The notes beneath the pieces are model-generated. The model did not search any database, was not told the DNA's origin, and saw nothing but the letters and a program-made list of their open reading frames with translations. Positions 7,357 to 14,722 of a DNA stretch of 19,958 bases are shown here, piece after piece. Source of the DNA: JAJYTL01 sp046705265 (GTDB taxonomy: Bacteria > Pseudomonadota > Alphaproteobacteria > Ferrovibrionales > Ferrovibrionaceae); the NCBI GenBank assembly GCA_046705265.1, contig JBJKQL010000028.1, forward strand, positions 1 to 19,958. The letters run 5' to 3'. Made by a program: the position numbers and the translations under genes. How positions within the stretch are numbered: position 1 is the stretch's first letter; each line of letters starts with the position of its first letter.

Positions 7357-8460
7357 TCAGCCGGCCTTGGGCCGGATATTTTCGGAAAACAGGGATGCGA
7401 GGCCCCGCGCGCTCGCCTCGCAAATACCGCGCTCGGTGATCAGCCCGCTGACGAGCCGCGCCGGCGTTACGTCGAAGGCATAGTTCGCAGCCGGACTTCT
7501 CGCCGGAAAGATGCGCACCCTCGCGATCTCGCCGCCAGCATCCTGTCCGGCGACCTCGACCACCTCTTCGTTGCCGCGCTGTTCGATCGGCACGTCGCCG
7601 CCGCTATTCATCCGCCAATCGATGGTGGAGGACGGCAGCCCGACGTAAAACGGCACGCCGTTGTCCTTCGCCGCAAGCGCCTTCAGATAGGTGCCAATCT
7701 TGTTGCAGACATCGCCGTTCGCGGTGGTGCGATCGGTGCCGACGATGCAGAGATCGACCTCGCCCCGTTGCATCAGATGGCCGCCCGCGTTGTCGACGAT
7801 CACCGTATGCGGCACGCCTGCGCTACCTAATTCCCAGGCGGTCAGCGCGCCTTGGTTGCGCGGCCGGGTTTCATCGACCCAGACATGCAGCGGCATGCCG
7901 GATTCGTGGGCGCGATAGATCGGCGCGAGCGCCGTGCCCCAATCGACGGTGGCGAGCCAGCCGGCATTGCAATGGGTGAGCACCCGAAGGGGGCGCTTGC
8001 CACCCGCCTTCTCGAAGGCGGCCTGGAACAAGGGCAGGCCGTGTTCGCCGATGGCGCGGTTGGTTTCGACATCGATCGCGCAGGTTTCCTTGGCCCGCGC
8101 ATAGGCGGTGGAGGCCCGCTCCTCTGGACGCCGATTGCGCAGATGGGCCAACATGTCCTCGACCGCCCAACGGAGGTTGACCGCCGTCGGGCGCGTCCCG
8201 AGCAGGATCGCCGCAGCGGCATCCAGCGCGGCATCGGAGGCATCCGCCCTGGCCGCGAGTGCGAGGCCATAGGCCGCGGTGGCGCCGATCAGCGGCGCGC
8301 CCCTGACCTGCATGGTGCGGATCGCGACTGCTGCTTCCTCAAGCGTGGTGAGGCGAAGCACTGCAAAGGCATACGGCAGCCGGGTCTGATCGATGATCAT
8401 CACCGACCAGCCATCATCGTCTAGCCAGATGCTGCGATAGGGAACGCCGTCCACCTTCAT
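7357..8460 (-). CDS. mtnA: S-methyl-5-thioribose-1-phosphate isomerase (MtnA family)
   Basis: The 367-residue protein belongs to the MtnA/eIF2B-like aldose-ketose isomerases, which convert 5-methylthioribose 1-phosphate to the ribulose form and also accept 5-deoxyribose 1-phosphate. Family motifs are present: VRGAPLIG (52-59), RPTAVNLRWAV (90-100), LTHCNAG with catalytic C164, ETRPRNQGA and GTDRTTANGDVCNKIGTY with catalytic D243. These match Cys160 and Asp240 of Bacillus MtnA. I place the start at ATG 8460 (MKVDGVPYRSIW), the normal family beginning, rather than an in-frame GTG 60 bases upstream. No mtnB, mtnC or mtnD, the remaining methionine-salvage enzymes, is next to it. Instead the aldolase-SDR fusion follows directly, which points to a carbon shunt. 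Divergent regulatory DNA at 8587-8605 probably controls the pair. Confidence 0.93.
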   Translation of the reverse strand: MKVDGVPYRSIWLDDDGWSVMIIDQTRLPYAFAVLRLTTLEEAAVAIRTMQVRGAPLIGATAAYGLALAARADASDAALDAAAAILLGTRPTAVNLRWAVEDMLAHLRNRRPEERASTAYARAKETCAIDVETNRAIGEHGLPLFQAAFEKAGGKRPLRVLTHCNAGWLATVDWGTALAPIYRAHESGMPLHVWVDETRPRNQGALTAWELGSAGVPHTVIVDNAGGHLMQRGEVDLCIVGTDRTTANGDVCNKIGTYLKALAAKDNGVPFYVGLPSSTIDWRMNSGGDVPIEQRGNEEVVEVAGQDAGGEIARVRIFPARSPAANYAFDVTPARLVSGLITERGICEASARGLASLFSENIRPKAG

Positions 8461-8586
8461 GGCGCGGAACCTAACTTGCCGAGCTTGCCGGAGCAAGCGC
8501 GGCGCGGCACGAAACGGCACGGAAGCCGCGCCTTTCCGGCCCTCGCCGTGAATGGCGGCGATAAGTGTCGCTGCGGCTGGATAAGA

Positions 8587-8605
8587 TAATTGACATAGTC
8601 AAGTA
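8587..8605. promoter_or_regulatory. Operator-like palindrome between mtnA and the MarR-GNAT pseudogene
   Basis: TTGAC-ATA-GTCAA (8590-8602) is a perfect 5-bp inverted repeat with a 3-bp centre. With the flanks, TAATTGACATAGTCAAGTA is symmetrical except for one base pair. The size and AT-rich centre fit a MarR-family operator. It lies in the divergent region between mtnA and the remains of a MarR-type gene, and contains a perfect TTGACA hexamer on the plus strand and TTGACT on the minus strand, so bound protein would block -35 access. No clear -10 was found on either strand. Confidence 0.5.
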
Positions 8606-8613
8606 ACTAATTG

Positions 8614-9590
8614 ATGTTAGCAGGCATACATCATGCACTTAGGAAGGCGGCGATCGCGGAAACCACCCTTGCCGAACAGATCGCGGCGGTGCGCTGCTTC
8701 AGCCGCTTCTACACCCGCGAGATGGGCATCCTGCATGAGGGGCTGCTGCAAAGCCCCTAGTCGCCTGCCGAAAGCCGCGTGATGTATGAATTCGCGCAGC
8801 GCGAGACGATGACGGCGACGGAACTCGCCGCCGATTTGCGCCTCTATCCGGGTTACTTGAGTCGCATCCTCAAAGGGTTCGTGGAACGTGAGCTAATCAC
8901 GCGGCGGCCGAGCACGGAGGCCGCTCGCCAGAACCTCATCTCGCTCAGCCGCAAGGGCCGCGCCGCCTTCGCCCAGCTCGATTCGCGCTCGGCTGCGGAA
9001 GTGGGCGCGATGCTGGAAACGCTTTCCGGTTCAGACCGCGCGCGGCTCGTGGCTGCGCTTACCGAAACCGAAGCCCGCTCGGCGGCCGGCCGCGATTTGA
9101 ACCCAAGGTGCCCTACATTCTCCGCCCGCTCGATGTCGGCGACATGGGCCGGATCGTGCACCGGCAGGGCTTGCTTTATGTCCGCGAAAATCGCTGGGAC
9201 GAAACCTTCGAGGCGCTGGTGGCCAAGATCATCGCCGACTTCGTGCAAAACTTCGACGCCAAGCGCGAACGCTGCTGGATCGCCAAGCGCGACGGCGCAA
9301 TCGTCGGCTCGGTCTTCGTCGTTGTGCGCGAGACTGGCGAGCTGGCGAAGCTTCGGCTTTTATACGTCGAACCAGGAGCGCGCGGCCTTGGGCTCGGCGC
9401 GCGGCTGGTTGACGAATGCATTCGCTTTGCGAGGCTTGCCGGCTACCGCCGCATCACGCTCTGGACCAATTACGTCCTCACCTCGGTCCGACGCATCTAC
9501 GAAGCCGCGAGATTCAAGCTGATGGATGAAAAGCCGCACGGGAGCTTCGGCCATGACCTCATCGGCCAGAACTGGGAGCGGGAGGTGTAG
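8614..9590 (+). pseudogene. MarR-type regulator / GNAT acetyltransferase fusion, broken by a stop and a frameshift
   Basis: Three pieces together make a MarR-GNAT fusion protein. The first (from about 8614) reads TTLAEQIAAVRCFSRFYTRE and on to EGLLQSP, then meets TAG at 8758-8760. The same frame resumes with SPAESRVMYE and a winged-helix domain (TATELAADLRLYPGYLSRIL, later LISLSRKGRAAFAQLDSRS). Between about 9080 and 9107 the frame changes, as from a one-base deletion. The GNAT domain then runs to 9590 (PYILRPLDVGDMGRIVHRQG, ARGLGLGARLVDECIRFARL, FGHDLIGQNWE). The acetyl-CoA loop RGLGLG is intact. Two independent lesions make loss of function likely. The GNAT part could only be made alone from a GTG at 9108 with no good ribosome-binding site. 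Sequencing error, or stop-codon readthrough, is the alternative. Confidence 0.8.
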
Positions 9591-9666
9591 CGACAACTTG
9601 CGCCTGATCGGCTAGGCTCGCGGCGAGAAAGCGAGTGCGACAAGAAACCGGCGGCGGGAGGTGGCG

Positions 9667-10542
9667 ATGTTCCAGAACGATCTTTTGAAGGGCAAAAAGA
9701 TTCTCGTCACCGGCGGCGGCACTGGGCTCGGCAAGTCGATGACGCAGCGTTTTCTCGAGCTTGGCGCCGAGGTCGCGATTTGCGGCCGCCGCGAGGCGGT
9801 GCTGAAGGAAGCCGCGGCGGACCTGATGCAGAAGACCGGCGGCAAAGTAACGGCCTTCCCGCTCGATATCCGGGTCGCCGAGGCGGTCGACGAGACCATC
9901 GGCGCGATCTGGGCCGATCGGCCGCTCGACGCGCTGGTCAACAACGCCGCTGGCAATTTCATCTCGCGCACCGAGGATTTGAGCCCCCGCGCCTTCGATG
10001 CCATCGCCAATATCGTGTTGCACGGCTCGTTCTACGTCACCGCAGCCTGCGGCCGGCGCTGGCTGAAGGAAGGCCGTAACGGAAACATCCTCTCGATCGT
10101 CACCACCTGGGTGCGCACCGGATCGCCCTATGTTGTGCCCTCCGCCATGGCGAAGGCGGGCTTGGCCGCGATGACGCGGAGCCTAGCCGTCGAATGGGGG
10201 CCGAAGGGCATCCGCATCAACGCCATCGCGCCCGGCCCCTTCCCTACCGAGGGCGCCTGGGCCAGACTTTCGCCAAAGTCCGAGCTTGCCGAACGCCCGC
10301 TTGAGGCCATCCCGATGCGCCGCGTCGGCCGGCATGAAGAGCTGGCCAATCTCGCCGCCTATCTCTTGGCCGATCAGTCGGAATACTTGACCGGCGAGGT
10401 CATCGCGATCGACGGCGGCCAGGCGCTGAACAGCGCTGGCGGCTTCGCCCGGCTGGCTTCGCTCACCGATGAGGACTGGACGGACATCAGAGAGACCATC
10501 AAGAGCGTCAACGCCAAGGACAGGGCCAAGCGAACAGTGTGA
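9667..10542 (+). CDS. SDR oxidoreductase, 2,4-dienoyl-CoA-reductase-like
   Basis: A 291-residue short-chain dehydrogenase of the DECR1-like group, which reduces 2,4-dienoyl-CoA during breakdown of unsaturated fatty acids. Visible: the cofactor loop TGGGTGLG (15-22), GRR at 40-42 pointing to NADPH, NNAAGNFISRTEDLSP (92-107), and AIAPGPFPTEGAW (186-198). As in DECR1, the classical YxxxK is replaced by SxxxK (S159-AMA-K163). However the tyrosine that DECR1 uses 11 residues before that serine is tryptophan here (W148); Y155 is nearby. I chose ATG 9667 because GGGAGG at 9656-9661 lies five bases upstream and would overlap an alternative GTG start at 9661. The group is well supported; the exact substrate is uncertain. 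Confidence 0.85.
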   Translation: MFQNDLLKGKKILVTGGGTGLGKSMTQRFLELGAEVAICGRREAVLKEAAADLMQKTGGKVTAFPLDIRVAEAVDETIGAIWADRPLDALVNNAAGNFISRTEDLSPRAFDAIANIVLHGSFYVTAACGRRWLKEGRNGNILSIVTTWVRTGSPYVVPSAMAKAGLAAMTRSLAVEWGPKGIRINAIAPGPFPTEGAWARLSPKSELAERPLEAIPMRRVGRHEELANLAAYLLADQSEYLTGEVIAIDGGQALNSAGGFARLASLTDEDWTDIRETIKSVNAKDRAKRTV

Positions 10543-10577
10543 ACCGTTGAAAGCCGCTTGTGAATTAGGGCTGGATA

Positions 10578-10609
10578 TGTGGATAACAGCGGGAGAGATT
10601 TGTGGATGA
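10578..10609 (+). promoter_or_regulatory. Two DnaA-box-like sites upstream of dcd
   Basis: TGTGGATAA at 10578-10586 is a perfect reverse complement of the consensus DnaA box TTATCCACA. TGTGGATGA at 10601-10609 differs at one base. Both have the same orientation and start 23 bases apart, about two helical turns. They lie in the 110-base gap before the dCTP deaminase gene, so DnaA could act there as a transcription factor. Binding is inferred from sequence only. Confidence 0.45.
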
Positions 10610-10652
10610 AAATCCGCTCGCCTTCTCTTGTTCCTTCGCCTAGAACGCGGTC

Positions 10653-11837
10653 ATGAACGAAACCGTCAGTCTGTTCCCCGATATCGTGCCCGGCGCGGAC
10701 GGCGCCGAACAGACCCCCTCCGGCATCCTGCCGGCGCAGACCATCCGCGCCTTCGTCAAATCCGGCGTCATCGGCGCCGATCCACCGGTGATGGACGAAC
10801 AGATCCAGCCGGCGAGCCTCGACCTTCGTCTTGGGCCGGCCGCGTGGCGCGTGCGGGCGAGCTTCCTACCCGGCACCGGCTCGTCAGTCGAGCGCAAGCT
10901 CAAGGAGCTTGCCATGCACGAGGTCGATCTTTCGCGCGGCGCGGTGCTGGAAAAGGGTTGCGTCTACATCGTGCCGCTTTTGGAGGAACTCCGCCTACCC
11001 GAGCGGATATCGGCCACCGCCAATCCGAAGAGCACCACCGGCCGGCTCGACATCTTCACCCGCCTGATCACCGATTACGGTGCCGCCTTCGAGCAGGTGC
11101 GGGAAGGCTATCAGGGCAAGCTCTATCTCGAAGTCTCGCCCCGCACCTTCAGCGTTCTCGCCCGCGCCGGCGACCGGCTGAACCAGATCCGGCTCCGCCG
11201 CGGCGCGCCGCGCACCTTCGATACCGTCCTGCACCGCAGCGCCGAGCGCGAACCGCTGGTCTTTCACCCCGATGCCGCACCGGCCAAGGCGGAAATCGCC
11301 AAGGGACTGCATCTCACCATCGACCTTGAAGGCGCGCACGGCGAAAGCATCATCGGCTGTCGCGCCAGGCCGCACGCGCCGCTGGTCGATCTTCGCCGCA
11401 TCGGCCATTACGAGCCGGAAGATTTCTGGGAGCCGATCTTCGCGCCGCGACCGACGAAGGGACGCGCCGGCCTGATCCTGAACCCCGGCGATTTCTATAT
11501 TCTGGCAACGCGCGAGCGGGTCAGCATTCCGCCCGATCTCGCCGCCGAGATGATGCCCTATGATCCCGCCATCGGCGAATTCCGCATCCATTACGCCGGC
11601 TTTTTCGATCCTGGCTTCGGCCATGGCCTGGATCCGGCCGGGACGCCGGCCGTTCTGGAAGTGCGCTCGCACGAGGTGCCGTTTCTGATGGAAGACGGGC
11701 AGGCAGTCGGCCGGCTTAAGTTCGAGCCGTTGACCGCGATTCCCGAGCTACTCTATGGCACCGGCATCGGCTCGTCCTATGCCCGCCAGGGCTTGAAGCT
11801 CAGCAAGCACTTCAAAGCCTTCGCACCACGCGGCTGA
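10653..11837 (+). CDS. dcd: 2'-deoxycytidine 5'-triphosphate deaminase (two-domain type)
   Basis: The 394-residue protein is the long alphaproteobacterial form of dCTP deaminase, which converts dCTP to dUTP and so feeds dTMP synthesis. It contains two tandem dUTPase-fold domains rather than one. The first has QIQPASLDLRLG (50-61), TANPKSTTGRLDIFTRL (122-138), GYQGKLYLEV (152-161) and RLNQIRLRRG. The second has GLILNPGDFYILATRERVSI (273-292), MPYDPAIGEFRIHYAGFFDP and PAVLEVRSHEVPF with E336 as the probable catalytic glutamate, then GRLKFEPL. The ATG at 10653 has no strong Shine-Dalgarno, so a later start is possible, though the N-terminal reading ILPAQTIRAFVKSG fits the family. It follows the SDR by 110 bases carrying DnaA-box-like sites and ends 16 bases before the convergent racemase gene. 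Confidence 0.9.
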   Translation: MNETVSLFPDIVPGADGAEQTPSGILPAQTIRAFVKSGVIGADPPVMDEQIQPASLDLRLGPAAWRVRASFLPGTGSSVERKLKELAMHEVDLSRGAVLEKGCVYIVPLLEELRLPERISATANPKSTTGRLDIFTRLITDYGAAFEQVREGYQGKLYLEVSPRTFSVLARAGDRLNQIRLRRGAPRTFDTVLHRSAEREPLVFHPDAAPAKAEIAKGLHLTIDLEGAHGESIIGCRARPHAPLVDLRRIGHYEPEDFWEPIFAPRPTKGRAGLILNPGDFYILATRERVSIPPDLAAEMMPYDPAIGEFRIHYAGFFDPGFGHGLDPAGTPAVLEVRSHEVPFLMEDGQAVGRLKFEPLTAIPELLYGTGIGSSYARQGLKLSKHFKAFAPRG

Positions 11838-11860
11838 CGGCGTTCGAGCCACTTCAGCCG
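11831..11860. terminator. Possible bidirectional stem between dcd and the racemase gene
   Basis: CGGCTGA (11831-11837) and TCAGCCG (11854-11860) form a perfect 7-bp inverted repeat with a 16-base loop. Each arm contains the stop codon of one of the two convergent genes. There is no T-tract on either side, so this is at best a weak or factor-assisted terminator. Confidence 0.3.
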
Positions 11861-12996
11861 ATCGCCTTGGCGGTTTTTAGCGCCGCGATCTCGGCGGAAG
11901 AAAATCCCCAATCCTTCAATGCCGCCTCGGTGTGCCGGCCAGGCTCGGCCGGGCCGCTTTGGATGGCGGACGGCGTGCGCGAGAAGCGTGGCGCCGGCGC
12001 CGGCTGCACCACGCCGTCGACCTCGACGAAGGTCCGCCGCGCCTGGTTGTGCGGGTGGGTGGCCGCTTCGGCCAAGGAAAGCACCGGCGCGAAACAGCCA
12101 TCACTGCCTTCCAAAACCGCGCGCCATTCGTCCCGCGTTTTGCTGCGGAAGACCTCGGCGAAGCGGGCGCGAATCTTGGGCCAACCAGTGCGGTCATTTT
12201 GCGGCGGCAGCGATTCGGGATCAATGCCGAGGCGCTGCAGAAGCTCGGCGTAAAAGCGCCCCTCGATCGCGCCGATCGAGACATGGCCGCCGTCCTTGGT
12301 TTCATAGACCTCGTACCAGGGCGCGCCGGTATCCAGGAAATTGTCGCCGCGCTTGTCGCGCCAGAGCCCGGCCGCGCGCAGGCCGAAAAAGGGCGTCATC
12401 AGCGAGGCCGCGCCATCCACCATCGCCGCGTCTACCACCTGCCCCTTGCCAGAGCGTTGCGCTTCGATGAGGGCGGCGAGCACACCGACGACGAGATAAA
12501 GCGCACCGCCGCCGAAATCGCCGACCAGGTTCAAGGGCGGCACCGGCCCGCCTTCGACGCGGCCGATAGAATGCAGCACGCCAACGAGCGAGATGTAGTT
12601 GATGTCGTGGCCGGCGGCTTGCGCGAGCGGGCCTTCCTGGCCCCAGCCGGTCATGCGGCCATAGACCAGCTTCGGATTGCGCTTGAGGCAAATATCAGGT
12701 CCGAGGCCGAGGCGTTCCATGACACCGGGCCGGAAGCCCTCGATCAGCGCATCGGCGTTCGCAATCAGGCGCAACGCCGTCTCGACGCCTTCCGGCCGCT
12801 TCAGATCGAGCGCGGCCGAACGCCGGCTGCGGTGCAAAAGGTTGAGCCGGTGATCGCTTTTCAGACCAAGGTCGACCGCCTCGGTCCGATCGATGCGGAT
12901 CACCTCGGCGCCCATATCGGCCAAGAGCATGGCAGCAAAAGGACCCGGGCCGATACCGGCCATTTCAACGATTTTTATCCCGGCCAAAGGCCCCAT
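11854..12996 (-). CDS. Alpha-methylacyl-CoA racemase (CaiB/BaiF family III CoA transferase fold)
   Basis: This 380-residue enzyme interconverts (2R)- and (2S)-2-methylacyl-CoA, which lets branched-chain acyl chains enter beta-oxidation. It shows the racemase rather than the transferase pattern: EMAGIGPGPFAAMLLADMGA (11-30), GHDINYISL with H130, VGDFGGGALYL with D160, and IGAIEGRFY with E245. These are offset by four from His126, Asp156 and Glu241 of mycobacterial MCR. The start is set at ATG 12996, which has GAGGAG upstream and gives the conserved MGPLAGIKIVEMAG; an in-frame GTG 42 bases earlier is unlikely. It lies 60 bases downstream of the acyl-CoA synthetase gene in the same direction, so the pair probably activates and then epimerises methyl-branched acids. 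Confidence 0.92.
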   Translation of the reverse strand: MGPLAGIKIVEMAGIGPGPFAAMLLADMGAEVIRIDRTEAVDLGLKSDHRLNLLHRSRRSAALDLKRPEGVETALRLIANADALIEGFRPGVMERLGLGPDICLKRNPKLVYGRMTGWGQEGPLAQAAGHDINYISLVGVLHSIGRVEGGPVPPLNLVGDFGGGALYLVVGVLAALIEAQRSGKGQVVDAAMVDGAASLMTPFFGLRAAGLWRDKRGDNFLDTGAPWYEVYETKDGGHVSIGAIEGRFYAELLQRLGIDPESLPPQNDRTGWPKIRARFAEVFRSKTRDEWRAVLEGSDGCFAPVLSLAEAATHPHNQARRTFVEVDGVVQPAPAPRFSRTPSAIQSGPAEPGRHTEAALKDWGFSSAEIAALKTAKAIG

Positions 12997-13056
12997 GATT
13001 CGCTCCTCACGCCTCGGAAACGACAACGCACAGACCACACTCAGTCTGCTGTCCTC

Positions 13057-14628
13057 TTAATTGACGCGGCGCTCGCGGCCAGCCCAATAAGGTTCGCGCA
13101 ACTCGCGCTTCAGCACCTTGCCGGAAGGGTTGCGGGGCAGCGCCGCGACGAAATCGACCGAACGCGGCACCTTGAAACCGGCGATGCGCTCGCGCGCGAA
13201 GGCGATCAATGCTTCCGCCGTTAGTTCCGCGCCGGGCTTCGTCACCACCACCGCCTTCACCGCCTCGCCCCAGCGCTCGTCGGGCACGCCGATCACCGCC
13301 GCGTCGGCTATCGCGGGATGGGCGAAGAGCGCGTTCTCAACCTCGGCCGGATAAATGTTCTCGCCGCCTGAGACGATCATGTCCTTGACCCGGTCGTAAA
13401 TGTAAAGATACCCCTCCTCGTCGAGATAGCCGGCATCGCCGGTATAGAACCAGCCGTTTTGGATCGCCCGCGCGGAAGCATCGGGCAGGTTCCAATAACC
13501 GACCATCACCTGCGGCGTGCGGCAAACCACCTCGCCGACGGCGCGAGGCGGCAGATCTTCGCCTTGGGAACCGCGAATGCGAATTTCAATCGGCGCCTCC
13601 GGCTTGCCGCAGGATTTCAGACGCTCGGCTTCCGGATTCGCGTGGTCTTCGGGTGGCAGATAGGTGATGGCGCCGGTGGTCTCGGTCAGACCATAGACCT
13701 GCGCGAACCCGCAGGGGAAGACCTTCAGCGCCTTGCGCAACAGCTCAAGCGGCATTGGCGAGGCGCCGTAGCAGATCAGTCGAAGCGAGGAGAGATCGCT
13801 TTCGGTACAACCGGGCACTTGGAGCATGAACAAAATGACCGCGGGCACCACGAACATGCGGGTGATGCCGTGACGCGGAATAAGATTGAGCAGGACTTTG
13901 GGATCAACGTCGCGCATGAGCACATTCGCGACACCCGTATAAAGCCCGACCAGCGCCCAGCCGCTGCCGCCGATATGGAAAAGTGGCATGCACACCAGAC
14001 TGACGTCATCATCGGCCCAGGCCCCCCACCGATCCACCATGAGCGGCAAAAGCGCCATGAAATTATAGTGGCTGAGTTGCGCGCCTTTCGGATAGCCGGT
14101 AGTACCGCTGGTATAGAGCTGCATCGCCACGTCCTTCGGCGACAGCGGCACATTCGGATCCTCCGCCGCCGCACCGTCGCGCCACGCAGCATAGGACGGC
14201 CAATCCCGTTGCGGCTGATCGATCGCGATGATCCGACGCACGGTCTTGAGCTCGCCGGCGATGTTCTCGGCCACGCCATAGAAATCGCCGCCGACAAAGA
14301 ACAGCTCGGCTTTGGCATCGTTCAGTACATAGGCGACCTCGGGCGGCGCAAGGCGGAAATTCACCGGCACCGGCACGGCACCGATCTTGACCGCCCCGAA
14401 CAGAATCTCGAAAAAGGCGGCGTCGTTCTTGGCCAGGATGGCGATGCGGGATTTCGCCTTGACGCCTTCGGCACGCAGTGCGTTGGCGATAAGGTTCGCC
14501 CGCCGGTCGAGTTCGCCATAGGTCAGGCTGCCGCCGTCGAAGACCAGGGCCGTACGCGAGGGCCGCGTCCGCGCATGGTAACGGATCAAATCGGCGAGGG
14601 TCGCGAAATTCGGATTCAGCTCCGTCAT
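13057..14628 (-). CDS. Acyl-CoA synthetase (AMP-forming, FadD/CaiC-like)
   Basis: A 523-residue adenylate-forming ligase that makes acyl-CoA from a carboxylic acid, ATP and CoA. The ATP-binding P-loop is YTSGTTGYPKG (172-182); later motifs are MPLFHIGG (214-221), YGLTETTGA (312-320), GWFYTGDAGYLDEEGYLYI (392-410), DRVKDMIVSGGENIYPAEVE (412-431) and the C-terminal catalytic lysine in RNPSGKVLKREL (K504). Length and motif order are normal and no transmembrane segment is evident. AGGAG stands seven bases before the ATG. The racemase gene follows closely, suggesting a branched or long-chain fatty acid substrate; the chain length cannot be fixed from sequence. The 94 bases upstream, before the end of the M20 hydrolase gene, show no clear promoter. 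Confidence 0.94.
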   Translation of the reverse strand: MTELNPNFATLADLIRYHARTRPSRTALVFDGGSLTYGELDRRANLIANALRAEGVKAKSRIAILAKNDAAFFEILFGAVKIGAVPVPVNFRLAPPEVAYVLNDAKAELFFVGGDFYGVAENIAGELKTVRRIIAIDQPQRDWPSYAAWRDGAAAEDPNVPLSPKDVAMQLYTSGTTGYPKGAQLSHYNFMALLPLMVDRWGAWADDDVSLVCMPLFHIGGSGWALVGLYTGVANVLMRDVDPKVLLNLIPRHGITRMFVVPAVILFMLQVPGCTESDLSSLRLICYGASPMPLELLRKALKVFPCGFAQVYGLTETTGAITYLPPEDHANPEAERLKSCGKPEAPIEIRIRGSQGEDLPPRAVGEVVCRTPQVMVGYWNLPDASARAIQNGWFYTGDAGYLDEEGYLYIYDRVKDMIVSGGENIYPAEVENALFAHPAIADAAVIGVPDERWGEAVKAVVVTKPGAELTAEALIAFARERIAGFKVPRSVDFVAALPRNPSGKVLKRELREPYWAGRERRVN

Positions 14629-14722
14629 GGCGTCTCTCCTCCAATTGGCCTTATCGTTTTCCGCCGATCTTAGACTGATCGAAAGGGGAAGGAAAAGGGA
14701 CGGAGGAAAGACGAACGACGGA

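Noticed and set aside
5637..7439. 600-residue open frame on the plus strand opposite the aldolase gene
   Set aside because: Arg/His-rich composition with no recognisable domain; it is antisense to a clearly real gene.
8779..9522. 247-residue open frame as an intact regulator
   Set aside because: Its N-terminal third is cut off by the TAG at 8758 and its last 140 residues are out-of-frame translation of the GNAT domain.
9108..9590. Independent GNAT acetyltransferase gene starting at GTG 9108
   Set aside because: No ribosome-binding site, and the upstream HTH sequence is the expected partner of this GNAT type, so it is better read as the last part of a broken fusion gene.
11932..13224. 430-residue open frame opposite the racemase gene
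   Set aside because: Low-complexity antisense frame typical of GC-rich DNA; the opposite strand carries intact racemase catalytic residues.
13459..14673. 404-residue open frame opposite the acyl-CoA synthetase
   Set aside because: No domain pattern; explained by the codon bias of the synthetase on the other strand.
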